Origin: Trichosphaerium sp. ATCC 40318
Taxonomy: Eukaryota; Discosea; Flabellinia; Trichosidae
Direction: 5' to 3'
Assembly (NCBI GenBank): GCA_038496445.1
Contig: JALMLS010000195.1
Location: forward strand, 62,001 to 126,000
DNA: 64,000 nt
Position 1 is the first letter of the stretch, and the number at the start of each line of letters is the position of its first letter. Position numbers and translations under genes: made by a program. Of the stretch, positions 46,868 through 58,915 are shown one piece after another. Below the pieces are notes generated by a model. That model was given only the letters and a program-made list of their open reading frames with translations, had not been told where the DNA came from and did not search any database.

Positions 46868-49050
46868 TTACAGGCACAACATAGATAATGAGACAAAGAA
46901 AGCATATAGTAAACACAGTCATAAAGACACACCACTCAATAAATGATGCATACTTGGGGCAAGCACCTAAGGAGAAACATCTTTAGCAAGACTAACAAAC
47001 AACATCAATGACAAATTGTACCTTGTCTGCGATGTTTCTTTTTGATTGATCTTGCAAAATCCTTCAAAAAAAAAAATTAGCCAAATGACAAAGCATAAAG
47101 AATACAATTTTTAGACATACCTCTGGCTTTTCTTCTTCTTCCTTTTGATCATTAAATTTCTGAGTCTCTGACTTTAAAAATCTTTCAAGCCTTTGAGTAT
47201 ACTTTCTACTGAAAATATCGAAATAGTAGCAAGCACCTAAAGAAACCCTTGTAAGAAAGAAAAAAAATCTATCAATCTCCAAACAACCGAAATATACGTA
47301 CCACTCCAACACGAGAAAAAGAAGATAAATAGAACATAGACAACATTAAACCAACGGTACTCATAAGCGAACTTGGCTGGGATCAAGAATATTATAGTAT
47401 ACACATATTGAAACCCTGAAAAAAGCAAGAAGAGCGTCAGTAAACAAAGCACATCTCACTCCTCAAAAAAAAAATTCAAAAAAAATACTTGCCTACGAGT
47501 AATACCAATGGAGGTACATTCACTCCACGCTTGTGGAAAAAGTTGTAAATAAAGTGAGGCTGAATTTCAGACATCCAGATTTTAGAGGTGACCAAGTACT
47601 TGTCTTGTTTAATTTTACTCCTATCTAATAGCTCTGTTCTGATCAAGTAAAATATCTAAAACAGCAAAAAACGCCAAGAGTCAGCCTTCATTTAAGAATT
47701 TTTGAAGAAATTTGAACAAAAAGCTCTAAAAGCCAACAAAATGTATCCATATCGTTTACGCACCTGCCAAAAGCTGTATACAACGAGCGGGATTACCAAA
47801 AAATCTTTAAATGAGATATGCTCGTCTTCTGGCTGATTAAACAGCTCAGGGTTCTTCCAACGCAAGCAATAGCTAACTATTAATTATTAGAACGGCAATT
47901 GGTCAGTTTAAACATGAATCCAAAAGAGGACTTACCACAAGGAGGAAACATATGTATAAATAAAGTTGTTACTTTGTCTAAATCATGGAATACTAAACTA
48001 TTACGCCATGCGACAACTGCAAAACCAAGAGGGCCAGTTCTAAGCAAAATTAAAAAAGTCAGAAATTTTGAACATCCATTCTGAATAAGTGAACATCTGT
48101 TGATGGTTTTGAAAACTATTTTCGGGCTAGATTCTCGCCGTGAACGTACGATAATGAGAATATCAGTTTAAAGTATTTAATATCATTCCAAAACCCGAGA
48201 AAGTATATGAGGTAAACGAATTGGCAAAAGTAGCAGTAATCTAGCAAGAAGTAGTGAAACTTCAAGCCATGGTAGTGAAAGAAGCGCCAAAGTATAAGCT
48301 AGAATCGAGTAAACGAAGGACATTTCGCACGAAAAATACAAAAAACGTACTGGAATCATAGAAAATATGTAAAACCAGTGTATGAACTGTGGTGCTGCCA
48401 AGATAAAGTATTGAGTGCCTAAAACAAGGCGTTTCAGCATTGAGAAAAATAAAAAAAAGACAAATCTGGCATTTCTTCGTTTACTTACCTAGTAGAAGTG
48501 CAATACCCGCCATGAACGCTCTATAGTGAGTTAACCACGTATACAGAAGTACGGAAAAACTTTCGTCATACATTTTATCAATGGTTCTAATAAACGGAGG
48601 TGATTTTAGTTTTGCTCTCGATTTGTCTAGGAACTTTTGAAGGTCTTCACGCGATTTGCTGGTTCTTATTTTCACCAAGTCTCTTCCTTTTTTAATATTT
48701 CCCTGTAAATGCGAATTAGCGTATTTCAGCGCGTGGAGGATAAGATCCGAGCATTAATAGAGCTAACAATTGCTTAAAAAAGATCCATACCATTATGCTT
48801 TGGCCTACTTCTTTCCAGTTGTTCAGGTCTGTTCCTTTCTGTAGTTGTAGCCTGCGCGCGGCTTATTAGCGTTCAACGATGAATTTCTGTCGTACGTTGC
48901 CCAAGTACTCGTAAACTCTTGAAAAAACGCTGCCTTCTGGTTAGGGCCTGGAACCCAGTCATCGTATTCGAAATTCAAACCGTCAAAGTTATGATTATCT
49001 CCCTCTGAGGCATACTCATCAGCGTCGCTGGAAGGACGTTCTGTCGCCAT
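46868..49050 (-). CDS. GPC1: glycerophosphocholine acyltransferase (GPC1/DUF2838), multi-pass membrane protein
   Basis: Acylates glycerophosphocholine to lysophosphatidylcholine at the ER. Minus-strand gene with about ten exons starting MATERPSSDADEYASEGDNH. An acidic N-terminus and a KSREDLQKFLDKSRAKL helix precede several hydrophobic segments: TWLTHYRAFMAGIALLLG, FVYSILAYTLALLSLPWLEV, GFQYVYTIIFLIPAKFAY, VVYVLFIFFFSCWSG and, after splicing the last exon, FIEWCVFMTVFTICFLCLII. The DUF2838 hallmark is clear: GPLGFAVVAWRNSLVFHDLD followed by KVTTLFIHMFPPCVSYCLRW. Known from fungi, plants and protists but not animals, which is useful evidence on the organism. A KKKHRRQ stretch separates the last two hydrophobic segments. 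Confidence 0.88.
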
Positions 49051-49525
49051 GCTACGTGGTCAGTCCAACTTGCTGGTTGAAAATGAAAGAAGTCAGACAC
49101 GTTCTTTCAGCAATAGTCATGACAGCTGTTTTAATGCTTAATTAGAGCGAGTTGCTTTTTTCAAAGACTGTTTAGTGTAGTAATCTACTTATTACAAGGC
49201 GTATGAGCGCCAGTAGAAATTGTCTTGCCAAAACCGTTAGATAACTGAAAAAAAAGTGTGAAAACGCCTCATTTGGATTGATTGCGTTGTACCATGGTTA
49301 TAGTGATCGAAAAGGGGTAGAAGTGGCTGTTGGAGGCTCCAAGCGCCGTAGAAACGCTCACAAGTTGGTAAAACGTATTAGAGTGGAAATAATGCGCTTC
49401 TTGGGACGAATTCATTTTGTGCGGTGCATTCCCAAAAAGATTAAAAAAACAGTCAAGTTTGTGATTTTCGCGATAATGATCAGAAAAAGAGTACGATAAT
49501 TACATCCTCGCGTGTTGCGCACGCA
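49051..49525. other. divergent intergenic region
   Basis: 475 nt between the starts of GPC1 (-) and the laccase (+). A basic 73-codon frame at 49278-49499 shows no family features and is not called. Nothing else is recognised. Confidence 0.4.
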
Positions 49526-52373
49526 ATGAATTTTATTCTCCTCATATTGATCTCGTTGGCGCTTATTAACGAAGCCCAATCAACAATATGTACAAATGCT
49601 ACATGCGAGTATACCTTTGTTATAAGCAACCGCCTAACCATGGTACTAATTAAACAGTGTTTCCCTACGCGTAATATTAAAAAACGTTAGTCTACAAAAA
49701 ACCTTCCCAACTCAAACGGAGTGTATGTATACGTAAAAGACGGTTCATACTATTATCTTGATGGAACAGTACAGTGAAAACAAGGTTCATAACCCGAGCT
49801 AACATTACCTTTTTAGAAGGAAGTAAAGCTGCCAGATGATAAGGTTGACGAAATCATAGATACTGATGGTTTCTGGCGCATGGTTACAGTAGTAAATGGG
49901 CAATTACCTGGACCTGCGATAGAAGTAATGGAGGGCGCTGAAATAGTAGTACACGTGGAGAATAGACTAGAAAATGAAGCCACTACTATGCATTGGCATG
50001 GCATGTTCCAGAGAGGTACACCATGGATGGATGGTGTCTCTCAGATTACACAGTGTGGTATATTACCAGCTACTTCGTTTACATACCGATTCAAAGCAGA
50101 ACCGGCAGGTACACAAATTATTATTTTATCTCCATTGGTCGTTTTGGTCAATTTTTTGAGTATCTTAGGAACACATTGGTATCATTCGCACCATGGTCTA
50201 CAACGATCTGAGGGTGTATTTGGAGCATTAATAATACATTCTAAGAAGCCTGATACTCTCCACGCCAAATATTGTAACGAGGAGAACGACTTTCATTTGG
50301 TATGCTAGTGTTTTTTGAAATGAGTTACAACCACGTGGTTGCTGTTTTTTTTTTGTTCTGACCTTTATAAGATATTGAATGATTGGTATCATCACTCTCA
50401 GGTAGATATTATGCATAAGCGTATTGGTACTGGTTACCACCCAAATGGTCCAGATAAAGCGAGCACTCCGTGGACATTTGGTTTTGATGGAAAAATTACA
50501 GCTGAAGTACCTTTTCAGTCAGCCTTGATAAACGGCAAAGGACGTTTCAAGTAGGTTATAATTATGCCACAGATTTACTTATTATAAACAGCAACTCAGA
50601 GTATGATTTATTGGACGGCTGTCCGTCAGTGAGAAAGAATAAAGTACTTACATAATACGAAACTTTCTAAAACTAATTGTGATCAAGATACAACTCACAA
50701 CGTATAATGTCAAACCAAACTCAGTCTACTGTTTCCGCGCGATTGGTGCTATGATGGAGAAGAATTTTGAGATATCTATAGATGGTCATCCAATCACGTG
50801 CGTGGTTAATTTAATCACGTGCAAACGTTAATTTTTTTGTTCGTAGTATTATAGCTTCAGATGGACATGAAGTCGAACCAATTACAGTGGATACCCTTCA
50901 CTTGCATGGAGGTGAGAGATATGATTTTGTAGTAGAGACAAAACCATCAACGCCTGGTGATGGTAATGTATGGATTCGTGCACAAACTACAGAGCATGCA
51001 CCAGGTACTCAGAATCACCAAGGACTTGCTATTCTGCGGTATCAAGGTACAAAACATAAAACTCGTTCTGTATTTGTTTTTAAACTCTGTTTACTAGGCG
51101 CCCCAAACAAAGATCCTCAGTCATCGAGAACGCCTTGCACTGCCACCAAGAGATGTAAAAGCCTTAACTGCCCTTACCCTGCTTTTCCTACATCGTATTA
51201 CAAGGATTGTATTCATGTTGATGCGATGAGAAGCTATGAAAAGTCTTTTGTTCCAAACTTCCCTGAGCCTGATTTTGTTGAGTATTTTCTTAACTTTGTC
51301 TTTGAACCACTCGGCGTTAATAGAAGAAGGTACGAGGTTGTTTTTGTATTCAAAAACGTGAAGCTATTGCGTGCATGTTGAGACTAAAACAAACCCTAGT
51401 TTCGTGGTCCCAAGTTCTCCACTATTAACTCAATTCGGAAATGGTACTACTCTATTTACTTGATGATTGGTTCTTTTTTTTTCCCTTTTTGGAACAAACT
51501 CGTGCCTCTTAGAAGAAATACTATTTATTTTTTGCACGTAAATTTGGACTAAGAATAATTATAGATACACACGTTCCTTGTGATGACACGAAATGTGATT
51601 ACGACTCATGTAGTTGTACACATTACCAAACAATAGAATACAATAAGACAGTACAATTGGTATTAACTAATTTTGGTCGACATGCTGCAGCAATGCACCC
51701 AGTGCACCTTCATGGACACTCATTTTATGTTCTTCAAACAGGATTTCCAGACTTTGATCCCGTTACTGGTATGTCACAATTAGTGTTATGACCATTGTTT
51801 TAAAACTGCATAGGAAGATTACTCAATAATATAACATCGAATATTGAGTGTATTAATGGCACTGTATGTGGTACGCAACAGAACAAACAAAAAAAATTGT
51901 TCGCAGTATCAAACTTTTTGTTGTTTATCGTGTTTAACACAATGTCTAGCCGTTCAGAAATGGAAACCTGGATACCCTAAAGACTTGAACCTAGAAAACG
52001 CCCCTCAAAAGGATACAGTCGTTGGTATGCAAATTTAAGAAGTACCAAAACAATAATTACTAACTTGGATTTTTAGTTGCACCAGGATCTTATGTTGTTG
52101 TTCGTTTTGTCTCTGACAATCCTGGTTGGTGGCATTTACATTGTCATATGACTCAACATCTTTACTATGGTCTTGGAATGATCTTAAACGAAGCACCTCA
52201 AGAGCAGAAGCTATTTCCACCACCTGCAGGGTACAAACACTTCAAAATAGCTTTTTTTTTGCTTCATTTCTTTATACATCTTTAGGTTCCCAACTTGTGG
52301 TAACTTTAAGACTGAAAGTATCTCTGATAGCAGAAAAATGTGGGAAAATCTCAAAGCAAAAAGGGCACCATAA
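49526..52373 (+). CDS. secreted laccase-like multicopper oxidase
   Basis: Oxidises phenols, amines or metals, reducing oxygen to water. The start gives a signal peptide, MNFILLILISLALINEAQS. All four copper-ligand blocks are present after splicing: HWHGM (His codons 49991 and 49997), HWYHSHHG (about 50174), HPVHLHGHSFYVL (about 51695) and HLHCHMTQHLYYGLGMIL (about 52135), with the type-1 His-Cys-His. Cupredoxin domain segments include VVNGQLPGPAIEVMEGAEIV and TLHLHGGERYDFVVETKPST. It ends FKTESISDSRKMWENLKAKR. The residue ten after the type-1 Cys appears to be Leu or Met, as in medium- to high-potential laccases, but I could not fix this by alignment. About ten exons. Confidence 0.9.
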
Positions 52374-52601
52374 TAAAATAAACTAACCTATTAAACATCA
52401 CAATGGTTTAAACCAGGATCACCAATGCAAACAAAGCGTTAACATTACAAAATATATTTAAACCCTTTTTTTTTTGAACCTTCATCAAGAATATTATCTA
52501 CAGGCACTTGATTGTATATTCTTTGAGACAGACAGCAAAACCTTGCACGGCTTCCTGACTTGAAGGATACTGACTAAGCAATCGGAACATGTCATTAAGT
52601 C

Positions 52602-53801
52602 ATGTCTGTAGCAAATCGTTATGAGCTCTCCTCCACAGCGTACGACATTATGCTATCCGCCTCAGAGTGTTGTAAAAACGACAGTGTCACTGGTATAAGT
52701 TTGTTACAGCTACCAACAGAGATATTAGCGCACATCTTGCGTCAAACGACCAAATCACGATTTAAAGCTTGTCAAACCTCTCGTTTCCTTGCTTCTATCG
52801 TTCATGACGTTATCGGATACCATGCTGTTACGATTAAAACGCCAACTCAAGCAAAATTAGCATTAAAACATGCTGGCATTCTGAAACATACAACAATCAC
52901 CCTCTTGGGTAACTTTTATGACAACATAATCAAGCAATTCGCTGGTGCTCATTCGATTTACCTTAAGTACACTTCAGTAACAGATGAAGGTGTCAAAGCT
53001 CTTGCTGGGGTCCATGATATTTACCTTAAGTATGCTTCAGTAACTGATGAAGGTGTCAAAGCACTTGCTGGAGTTCATATTATTAACCTCAGTAGTACTG
53101 CAGTAACTGATGAGGGTATCAAAGCACTTGTTGGAGTACATGATATTAACCTTAGTGGCACTTCAATAACTGACGATGGTGTCATAGCACTTGCTGGAGT
53201 TCATACTATTAACCTCCATAACACCCCAGTTACAGACAAGGGCGTCATAGCGCTTGCTGGCGTTCATGCTATTTGCCTTGATGATACTTCAATAACAGAC
53301 ATAAGTGCCAAAGCACTTGCTGGTGCCCACACTATTAGCCTCAGTAGAACTTCAGTAACTGATGAAGGTGTCACAGCACTTGCTGGATCTCATACTGTTT
53401 ACCTCAATAAAACTTCAGTAACTGATAAAGGAATTAAAGCACTTGCTGGAGTACATACCATAGACCTCAGCAACACTTCAGTAACTGATGAAGGTGTTAT
53501 AGCACTTGCTGGAGTTCATACAATTTACCTCAGTCGCACTTCAATAACTGACAAGGGTGCCACAGCACTTGCTGGAGTTCATACAATTTACCTTGATAGA
53601 ACTTCAGTAACAGATGTAGGTGTTAAAGCACTTGCTGGAGTTCATGAGATTCACCTTCAGAGCACTTCAGTAACAGACGAGGGAGTTAAAGCGCTTGTTG
53701 GAGTTTATACTATTAACCTCAATAGAACTTCAGTAACTAAAGAAGGTATTAAAGCACTTGCTGGAGCAAAAAATATATACTGCTCCCGCTTGGTCCGATA
53801 A
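52602..53801 (+). CDS. intronless F-box/LRR protein with 13 near-identical repeats
   Basis: Single frame of 399 codons. N-terminal F-box-like segment at residues ~33-70 (LLQLPTEILAHILRQTTKSR, FKACQTSRFLASIVHDV), then a short linker and 13 LRRs of exactly 23 residues. The consensus is T-S-V-T-D-E-G-V-K-A-L-A-G-V-H-x-I-x-L-S/N-x, as in SVTDEGVKALAGVHDIYLKY. Repeat units are also very similar in DNA (69-nt period), so the array probably grew recently by tandem duplication or unequal exchange. Related to the gene at 27.1 kb. F-box plus LRR suggests recruitment of targets to ubiquitin ligase. The intronless structure and repeat style recall families of large DNA viruses of protists. An AATAAA follows at about 53850. 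Confidence 0.85.
   Translation: MSVANRYELSSTAYDIMLSASECCKNDSVTGISLLQLPTEILAHILRQTTKSRFKACQTSRFLASIVHDVIGYHAVTIKTPTQAKLALKHAGILKHTTITLLGNFYDNIIKQFAGAHSIYLKYTSVTDEGVKALAGVHDIYLKYASVTDEGVKALAGVHIINLSSTAVTDEGIKALVGVHDINLSGTSITDDGVIALAGVHTINLHNTPVTDKGVIALAGVHAICLDDTSITDISAKALAGAHTISLSRTSVTDEGVTALAGSHTVYLNKTSVTDKGIKALAGVHTIDLSNTSVTDEGVIALAGVHTIYLSRTSITDKGATALAGVHTIYLDRTSVTDVGVKALAGVHEIHLQSTSVTDEGVKALVGVYTINLNRTSVTKEGIKALAGAKNIYCSRLVR
52950..53780 (+). repeat. 69-bp tandem repeat array (LRR-coding), 12-13 units
   Basis: In-frame 69-nt units such as 'acttcagtaactgatgaagg' followed by 'cacttgctggagttcata' recur about every 69 nt throughout the LRR part of the gene. Most units differ from neighbours at a handful of positions. 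Confidence 0.9.
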
Positions 53802-53988
53802 AAGAATTGTTAAACTGTACAGTAGCGAAGTTGTGATCTAGACAATACTAAATAAAGTTCTTTCAGACGAGCTTTAAGGTTCTCAAAAAGAAACCGTTTG
53901 GTGTTGTACATTTCAGTCAAGCTTGTTGTACTGCTTTCAAAATCAGAGTGGCACTTATTTAAGATATTTAGACGACTTCAATGGTTTA

Positions 53989-55990
53989 GGTATCACGTGG
54001 TGGCAGTCAACTTTGTTCATTTTGATCATTTTCAGTCCTTCCAACGTCATGAAAGCAGTTATAGAATCAATATCAGAGAACAAGTACATTCACTGGTACT
54101 GTAAAAGCTGAAACGAATGCGTTAGTTCACTAAAATTATTTGCTGAAGGTTCCTTGCTGAGATGTTAGGCACATTTGTTATCGTGTTTATTGGTATTGGC
54201 AGCGTACGTTGTTCTACATGACAAGAAATGGCGCACTTCGCAAAACTACAAGGAGTATTAGACGAGCACGTGCACGTGATAACTAATCACTCAAGCGCTA
54301 AAAGAAATGGCGTCTCTTCTGTCAATCCTATTTTTTTACGGTTTATTGCGTGTTTATTAGTCTAGGTTACTGTAGATGTAACAATGAGCACTTATCAAGG
54401 CAAGAAATTATTGTGCTTGAATGGTTGAAGTAAATTTCTTGTTTTAGGACTGTGGCAAGTACGCCTTTACTGTTTGTATGTTGAATTGGTATCCCAACAC
54501 AATAAGTAGATTGCTTCAATTTGGGGATTTGGCATCGCTCTTGCAATTTTTGTTTCGGACAGTGTCTCAGGTGAGTAAAAAAAAAACCAGAATACTGTGA
54601 TGTTCTAAGTGTATGCTTTTAACAGGGGCCCACGTAAGTTAGGATCAACTCAAAACGTGTATGAGCTTAATTTTGGTGTAATAGTTAAATCCTGCTGTTA
54701 CTATCGCATTTTATTTGTATCGTAAAAAAGAAATGAAGTTAACTTGGCACGTCACTTTCAAAACTCGCTTGCAACTTTTTTTTTTGGTCTTATATTTTTA
54801 AAGGTACAAAGTACTGTTATACATTGCAGCTCAGTTTGTTGGTGCATTCATAGCTGGAGCTACAATATACGGTACTTTGAGGTTGTCAAGTACTAGAGCT
54901 TAATCACAATGCTACAGGTTGTTTCCGTAGATTTTTACAAAATTTCGAGAAACAACAAGGACTTGTACGTGGTCAACCAGGTACTTTCACACCCATTCGT
55001 TTATATGCTCAATATACTCACTAACACAAAATCTATTTCAGGAAGTCAAATATCAGCAATGTGTTTTGGGTGTTATGTACGGGAAACAACAAATTTTTGT
55101 CAAGTGAGGTTTTTACATTTAGAAATAGTTCCCGAATCCTGGTATTTTTGGTGTCGAACGTGCGTATTGAGATGCATTCTATAGGCTATAATGTATATTA
55201 TAAACATTTATTTAGATAATTTCTTGATAAACTCAATTGAGGCTTTTGCAATTGAAGCTCTGGGAACAGGTTTTCTGGTACTTGTCATTTTTACACTCAC
55301 AGATAAACGCAATAAAACGCTTCCCAAAACTGCAAAAGGTACGCCAAGTGTATTAAACAATTTCTCGTTATAATCGAACACATAATAGCACTAGCACCAT
55401 TCTTCATCGGATTCACAGTATCTGTCTTGATCAGGTATGTGTTTAATTTAACAGTTGGAAAACAAGAATAAAATAAGAAATAAGTTCTAACCTTTTCCGG
55501 GCAGTTTGTTTGCTCCTTTGACTCAAGCGAGTTACAATCCTGCACGTGATTTTGGTCCAAGACTTGTTGCGTTGATTGGTATGTTGAAGTTAGCCATAAT
55601 TAAGCATTCAAGGCATACAATAACTAATTTCTATGCAGCTGGTTGGGGTAAAATTGCTATTCCAGGACCTCGCAATGGCTTCTGGTTGTACCTCATTGGT
55701 ACTTTGTTTCTTTTTTATTCAACTAGTTAATTGTATGTGTAGCTCCTTTTTTAGGGTCTGTCATAGCAGGTGCCATGTACGAGTTTGTATTCGGGTATGT
55801 TTCTCATTTCCTATGATATTTTGCTTTGTTGGAAAACACCATACTTACATGTTGTGTTAGGCTGTCCTTCAGAGTCAAGAAGAGTAACGACGGTAATTCT
55901 TGTCATGTACTTAGCACTCCTCATGGAGATATAACATGTACGACTGCATCTAACGATAATGGAATAAAAGATATCGATTTGTAACCATCA
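53989..55990 (+). repeat. tandem segmental duplication, copy 1 (aquaglyceroporin unit)
   Basis: Starts at 'tatcacgtggtggcagtcaac' and runs past the gene's stop. It matches 56916-58915 in exons, introns and 60 nt of upstream flank, in direct orientation, with a period of about 2.93 kb. Most differences are in introns. Confidence 0.9.
54049..55984 (+). CDS. aquaglyceroporin (MIP family), copy 1
   Basis: Six-helix channel for water, glycerol or other small solutes. Spliced gene starting [16 protein letters not shown]. Seen: helix 1 [18 protein letters not shown]; a small exon [12 protein letters not shown] joined by a GC-AG intron (G|GCAAGAAA ... TTTTAG) to LWQ; helix 2 [20 protein letters not shown]; first NPA motif [15 protein letters not shown]; helix 3 [16 protein letters not shown]; loop [13 protein letters not shown]; helix 4 [20 protein letters not shown]; helix 5 [13 protein letters not shown]; second motif [11 protein letters not shown]; helix 6 [16 protein letters not shown]. 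The Asp after NPAR marks the glycerol-facilitator branch. About 12 exons; the hydrophilic C-terminus ends IKDIDL. Confidence 0.87.
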
Positions 55991-56915
55991 TAAATAAACA
56001 ATATGAAATACAAGATGCTTTAGTTATGTTTAGTATCACACAAAAGGAAACAAGTAAGCCCGTACCATATTTTTAAACACTATAAAATAAATACTATACT
56101 TGAGTCATAGCCATCACGCTTGTGGCTCATGTGTAAGAACTAAAACTATTTTGGAAAAATATATTCAATCACTGGCAAGTCTCAAATTATCCGCCTACGG
56201 TTCCCATTCTTATGAACAACAAAAGAAATGCATTGTTATAAACAAAGTCACATTGAGGAGATGGATTGGTTAGCGTTTTATGAGGCAATAGGAGCGCCAC
56301 CTGTAGACTAGTTCGACATATGTCAAGTGTGAATGTGTCGCTTAGTCTACCAACCCATAGTTGTACCGCTCTAGTCTTTGATACACTTTGGATCGCTATT
56401 GACTCATTCTACCTCTATCCTTTCAAGTCCTACAGCTTGTGGGCATCCAAAAATGAGTCCCTGACTCCACAATCAGAATCAGAAGTGTTGGAATTATTTA
56501 CCGTTGTACGTACTTCGTCTATAATTTCGTATGCAACTAGAAATTCACTCTGAAGTCCTCAGGGTTTGACCCGAAATAGAGCTATTTTTTAGCACTAAGC
56601 CTGAGTTTGCAGAATGGTTTGTGAATATAGGTAGACCTAGTGCAACTCTGCAAGCTATCGTGCATCCCTATGGAGTACTGTACCAGATCAGCATAAGCGT
56701 AGAAAGTCAAGTGCATATAGCGTTATTTCTTAAATCCCTAATTGAAGGCTAAACTATTCTTGATGAGTTTGTTTGTTTGGTTTATTTGACTTAAGCATTG
56801 CTTAAATACAGGCGCAGGCCGCGAGTATTTTTGGGCTTTTCCCGTTCCGCGTTACATTATATAGTACAACACAGGTTCTCCATCTAACCTGGACTGCCCC
56901 TATTATTCTTGATGA
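55985..56915 (+). other. spacer between aquaporin copies, with a possible small two-exon gene
   Basis: Not part of the duplicated unit. A 77-codon frame (56320-56553, MSSVNVSLSLPTHSCTALVF) carries an internal GTACGT donor. A second open stretch (about 56590-56751) reads TKPEFAEWFVNIGRPSATLQ, then AIVHPYGVLYQISI, and ends SLIEG with a stop. The two could be exons of one gene, but I could not join them in frame with a standard acceptor. No family is recognised. It may be a decayed gene. Confidence 0.25.
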
Positions 56916-58915
56916 GTATCACGTGGTGGCAGTCAACTTTTTCATTTTGATCATTTTCAGTCCTCCAAACGTCATGAAAGCAGTTATAGAATCAATATCA
57001 GAGAACAAGTACATTCATTGGTACAGTAAAAGTGCGAGTTGATTAATTTAATAAACATTTGCTCAAGGTTCCTTGCTGAGATGTTAGGCACATTTGTTAT
57101 CGTGTTTATTGGTATTGGCAGCGTAAGTTGTTCTACATGACAAGAAATGGCGCTATTTTTGTTTAGTAGGCTCACTTTACTTCTCAACGCCACTACAAAG
57201 AGTAATAGATGAGCACGTGATAATTAATCACTCAAGCGCTAAAAGAAATGGCGTCTCTTCTGTCAATCCTATTTTTTAAGGTTTTATAGCGTATTTATAA
57301 CTCTAGGTTACTGTAGATGTAACAATGAGCACTTATCAAGGCAAGAAAATACAACTTAGTGGTTAAAGTAAATTTCTATTTTAGGGTTATGGCAGGTACG
57401 CCTTACTGGTTGTATTTTGAACGGTACCCCAATATAATAAGTAGATTGCTTCAATTTGGGGATTTGGCATTACTCTTGCAATTTTTGTTTCGGACAGTGT
57501 CTCAGGTGAGGAAAAAAAAAACCAGAATACTTTGATGTTCTAAGTGTATGCTTTTAAGGGGCCCACGTAAGTTAAGGTCAACTCAAAACATGTATGAGCT
57601 TAATTTTGGTGTAATAGTTAAATCCTGCTGTTACTATCGCATTTTATTTGTATCGTAAAAAAGAAATGAAGTTAACTTGGCACGTCACTTTCAAAACTCG
57701 CTTGCAACTTTTTTTTTTGTCTTATATTTTTAAAGGTACAAAGTACTGTTATACATTGCAGCTCAGTTTGTTGGTGCATTCATAGCTGGTGTTACAATAT
57801 ACGGTACTTTGAGGTTGTCAAGTACTAGAGCTTAATCATAATGTTACTAGGTTGTTTCCGTAGATTTTTACAAAATTTTGAGAAACAACAAGGACTTGTA
57901 CGTGGTCAACCAGGTACCTCAATGCGCTTTTATTATGCTAGATATACGCTAAAATAAATCTATTTCAGGAAGTCAAATATCAGCAATGTGTTTTGGGTGT
58001 TATGTACGTAAACAACAAATTTTTGTCAAGTGAGGTTTTTACATTTAGAAATAGTTCCCGAATCCTGGTATTTTTGGTGTCAAACGTGCGTATTGAGATG
58101 TATTCTATAGGCTATAGCGTATTGTATAAATATTTATTTAGATAATTTCTTGATAAACTCAATTGAGGCTTTTGCAATTGAAGCTCTGGGAACAGGTTTT
58201 CTGGTACTTGTCATTTTTACACTTACAGATAAACGCAATAAAACACTTCCCAAAACTGCAAAAGGTATGCCAAGTGCATTAACAATTTCTCGCTATAATC
58301 GAACACATAATAGCACTAGCACCATTCTTCATCGGATTCACAGTATCTGTCTTGATCAGGTATGTTAATTTATTATGATGAAAAACTATAAGGGAAGAAT
58401 AAAATAAGAACTAATGTTTGGGCAGTTTGTTTGCTCCTTTGACTCAAGCAAGTTATAATCCCGCACGTGATTTTGGTCCAAGACTTGTTGCGTTGATTGG
58501 TATGTTGAAGTTAGCCATAATTAGGCATTCAAGGCATACAATAGCTAACTTCTATACAGCTGGTTGGGGTAAAATTGCTATTCCAGGACCTCGTAATGGC
58601 TTCTGGTTGTACCTCATTGGTACTTTGTTTCTTTTTTATTCAACTAGTTAATTGTATGTGTAGCTCCTTTTTTAGGGTCTGTCATAGCAGGTGCCATGTA
58701 CGAGTTTGTATTCGGGTATGTTTCTCATTTCCTATGATATTTTGCTTTGTTGGAAAACACCATACTTACATGTTGTGTTAAGGCTGTCCTTCAGAGTCAA
58801 GAAGACAAAAGACAGTGATGATTGTCATATGCTTATAACTCCTCAGGGAGATATAACATGTACGACTGAATCTAACAATAACGGAATCAGCGATAGCGAT
58901 TTGTAACTCATAAAT
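56916..58915 (+). repeat. tandem segmental duplication, copy 2 (aquaglyceroporin unit)
   Basis: Direct repeat of 53989-55990. Differences include a shorter intron around 57950 and 58370 and scattered substitutions, mostly silent or in introns. Confidence 0.9.
56974..58906 (+). CDS. aquaglyceroporin (MIP family), copy 2
   Basis: Same exon-intron plan as copy 1, starting [16 protein letters not shown]. Both NPA motifs are kept ([15 protein letters not shown] and [11 protein letters not shown]), as are all six hydrophobic helices. The GC-AG intron is conserved at the same position (CAA G|GCAAGAAAAT ... ATTTTAG|GG), giving QGLWQ. Differences from copy 1 are few in exons, with the most change in the hydrophilic C-terminus, which ends ISDSDL. 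No disabling change is seen, so both copies appear functional. The shared upstream flank is only ~60 nt, so the promoters may differ. Confidence 0.86.

Noticed and set aside
49278-49499. Basic 73-codon frame between GPC1 and the laccase
   Set aside because: It lies in a shared promoter gap, has no family signature, and a lysine/arginine bias is expected by chance in this region.
52950-53780. Regular 69-nt repeats as a CRISPR-like or satellite array
   Set aside because: The units are contiguous, in frame and encode LRRs; there are no unique spacers.
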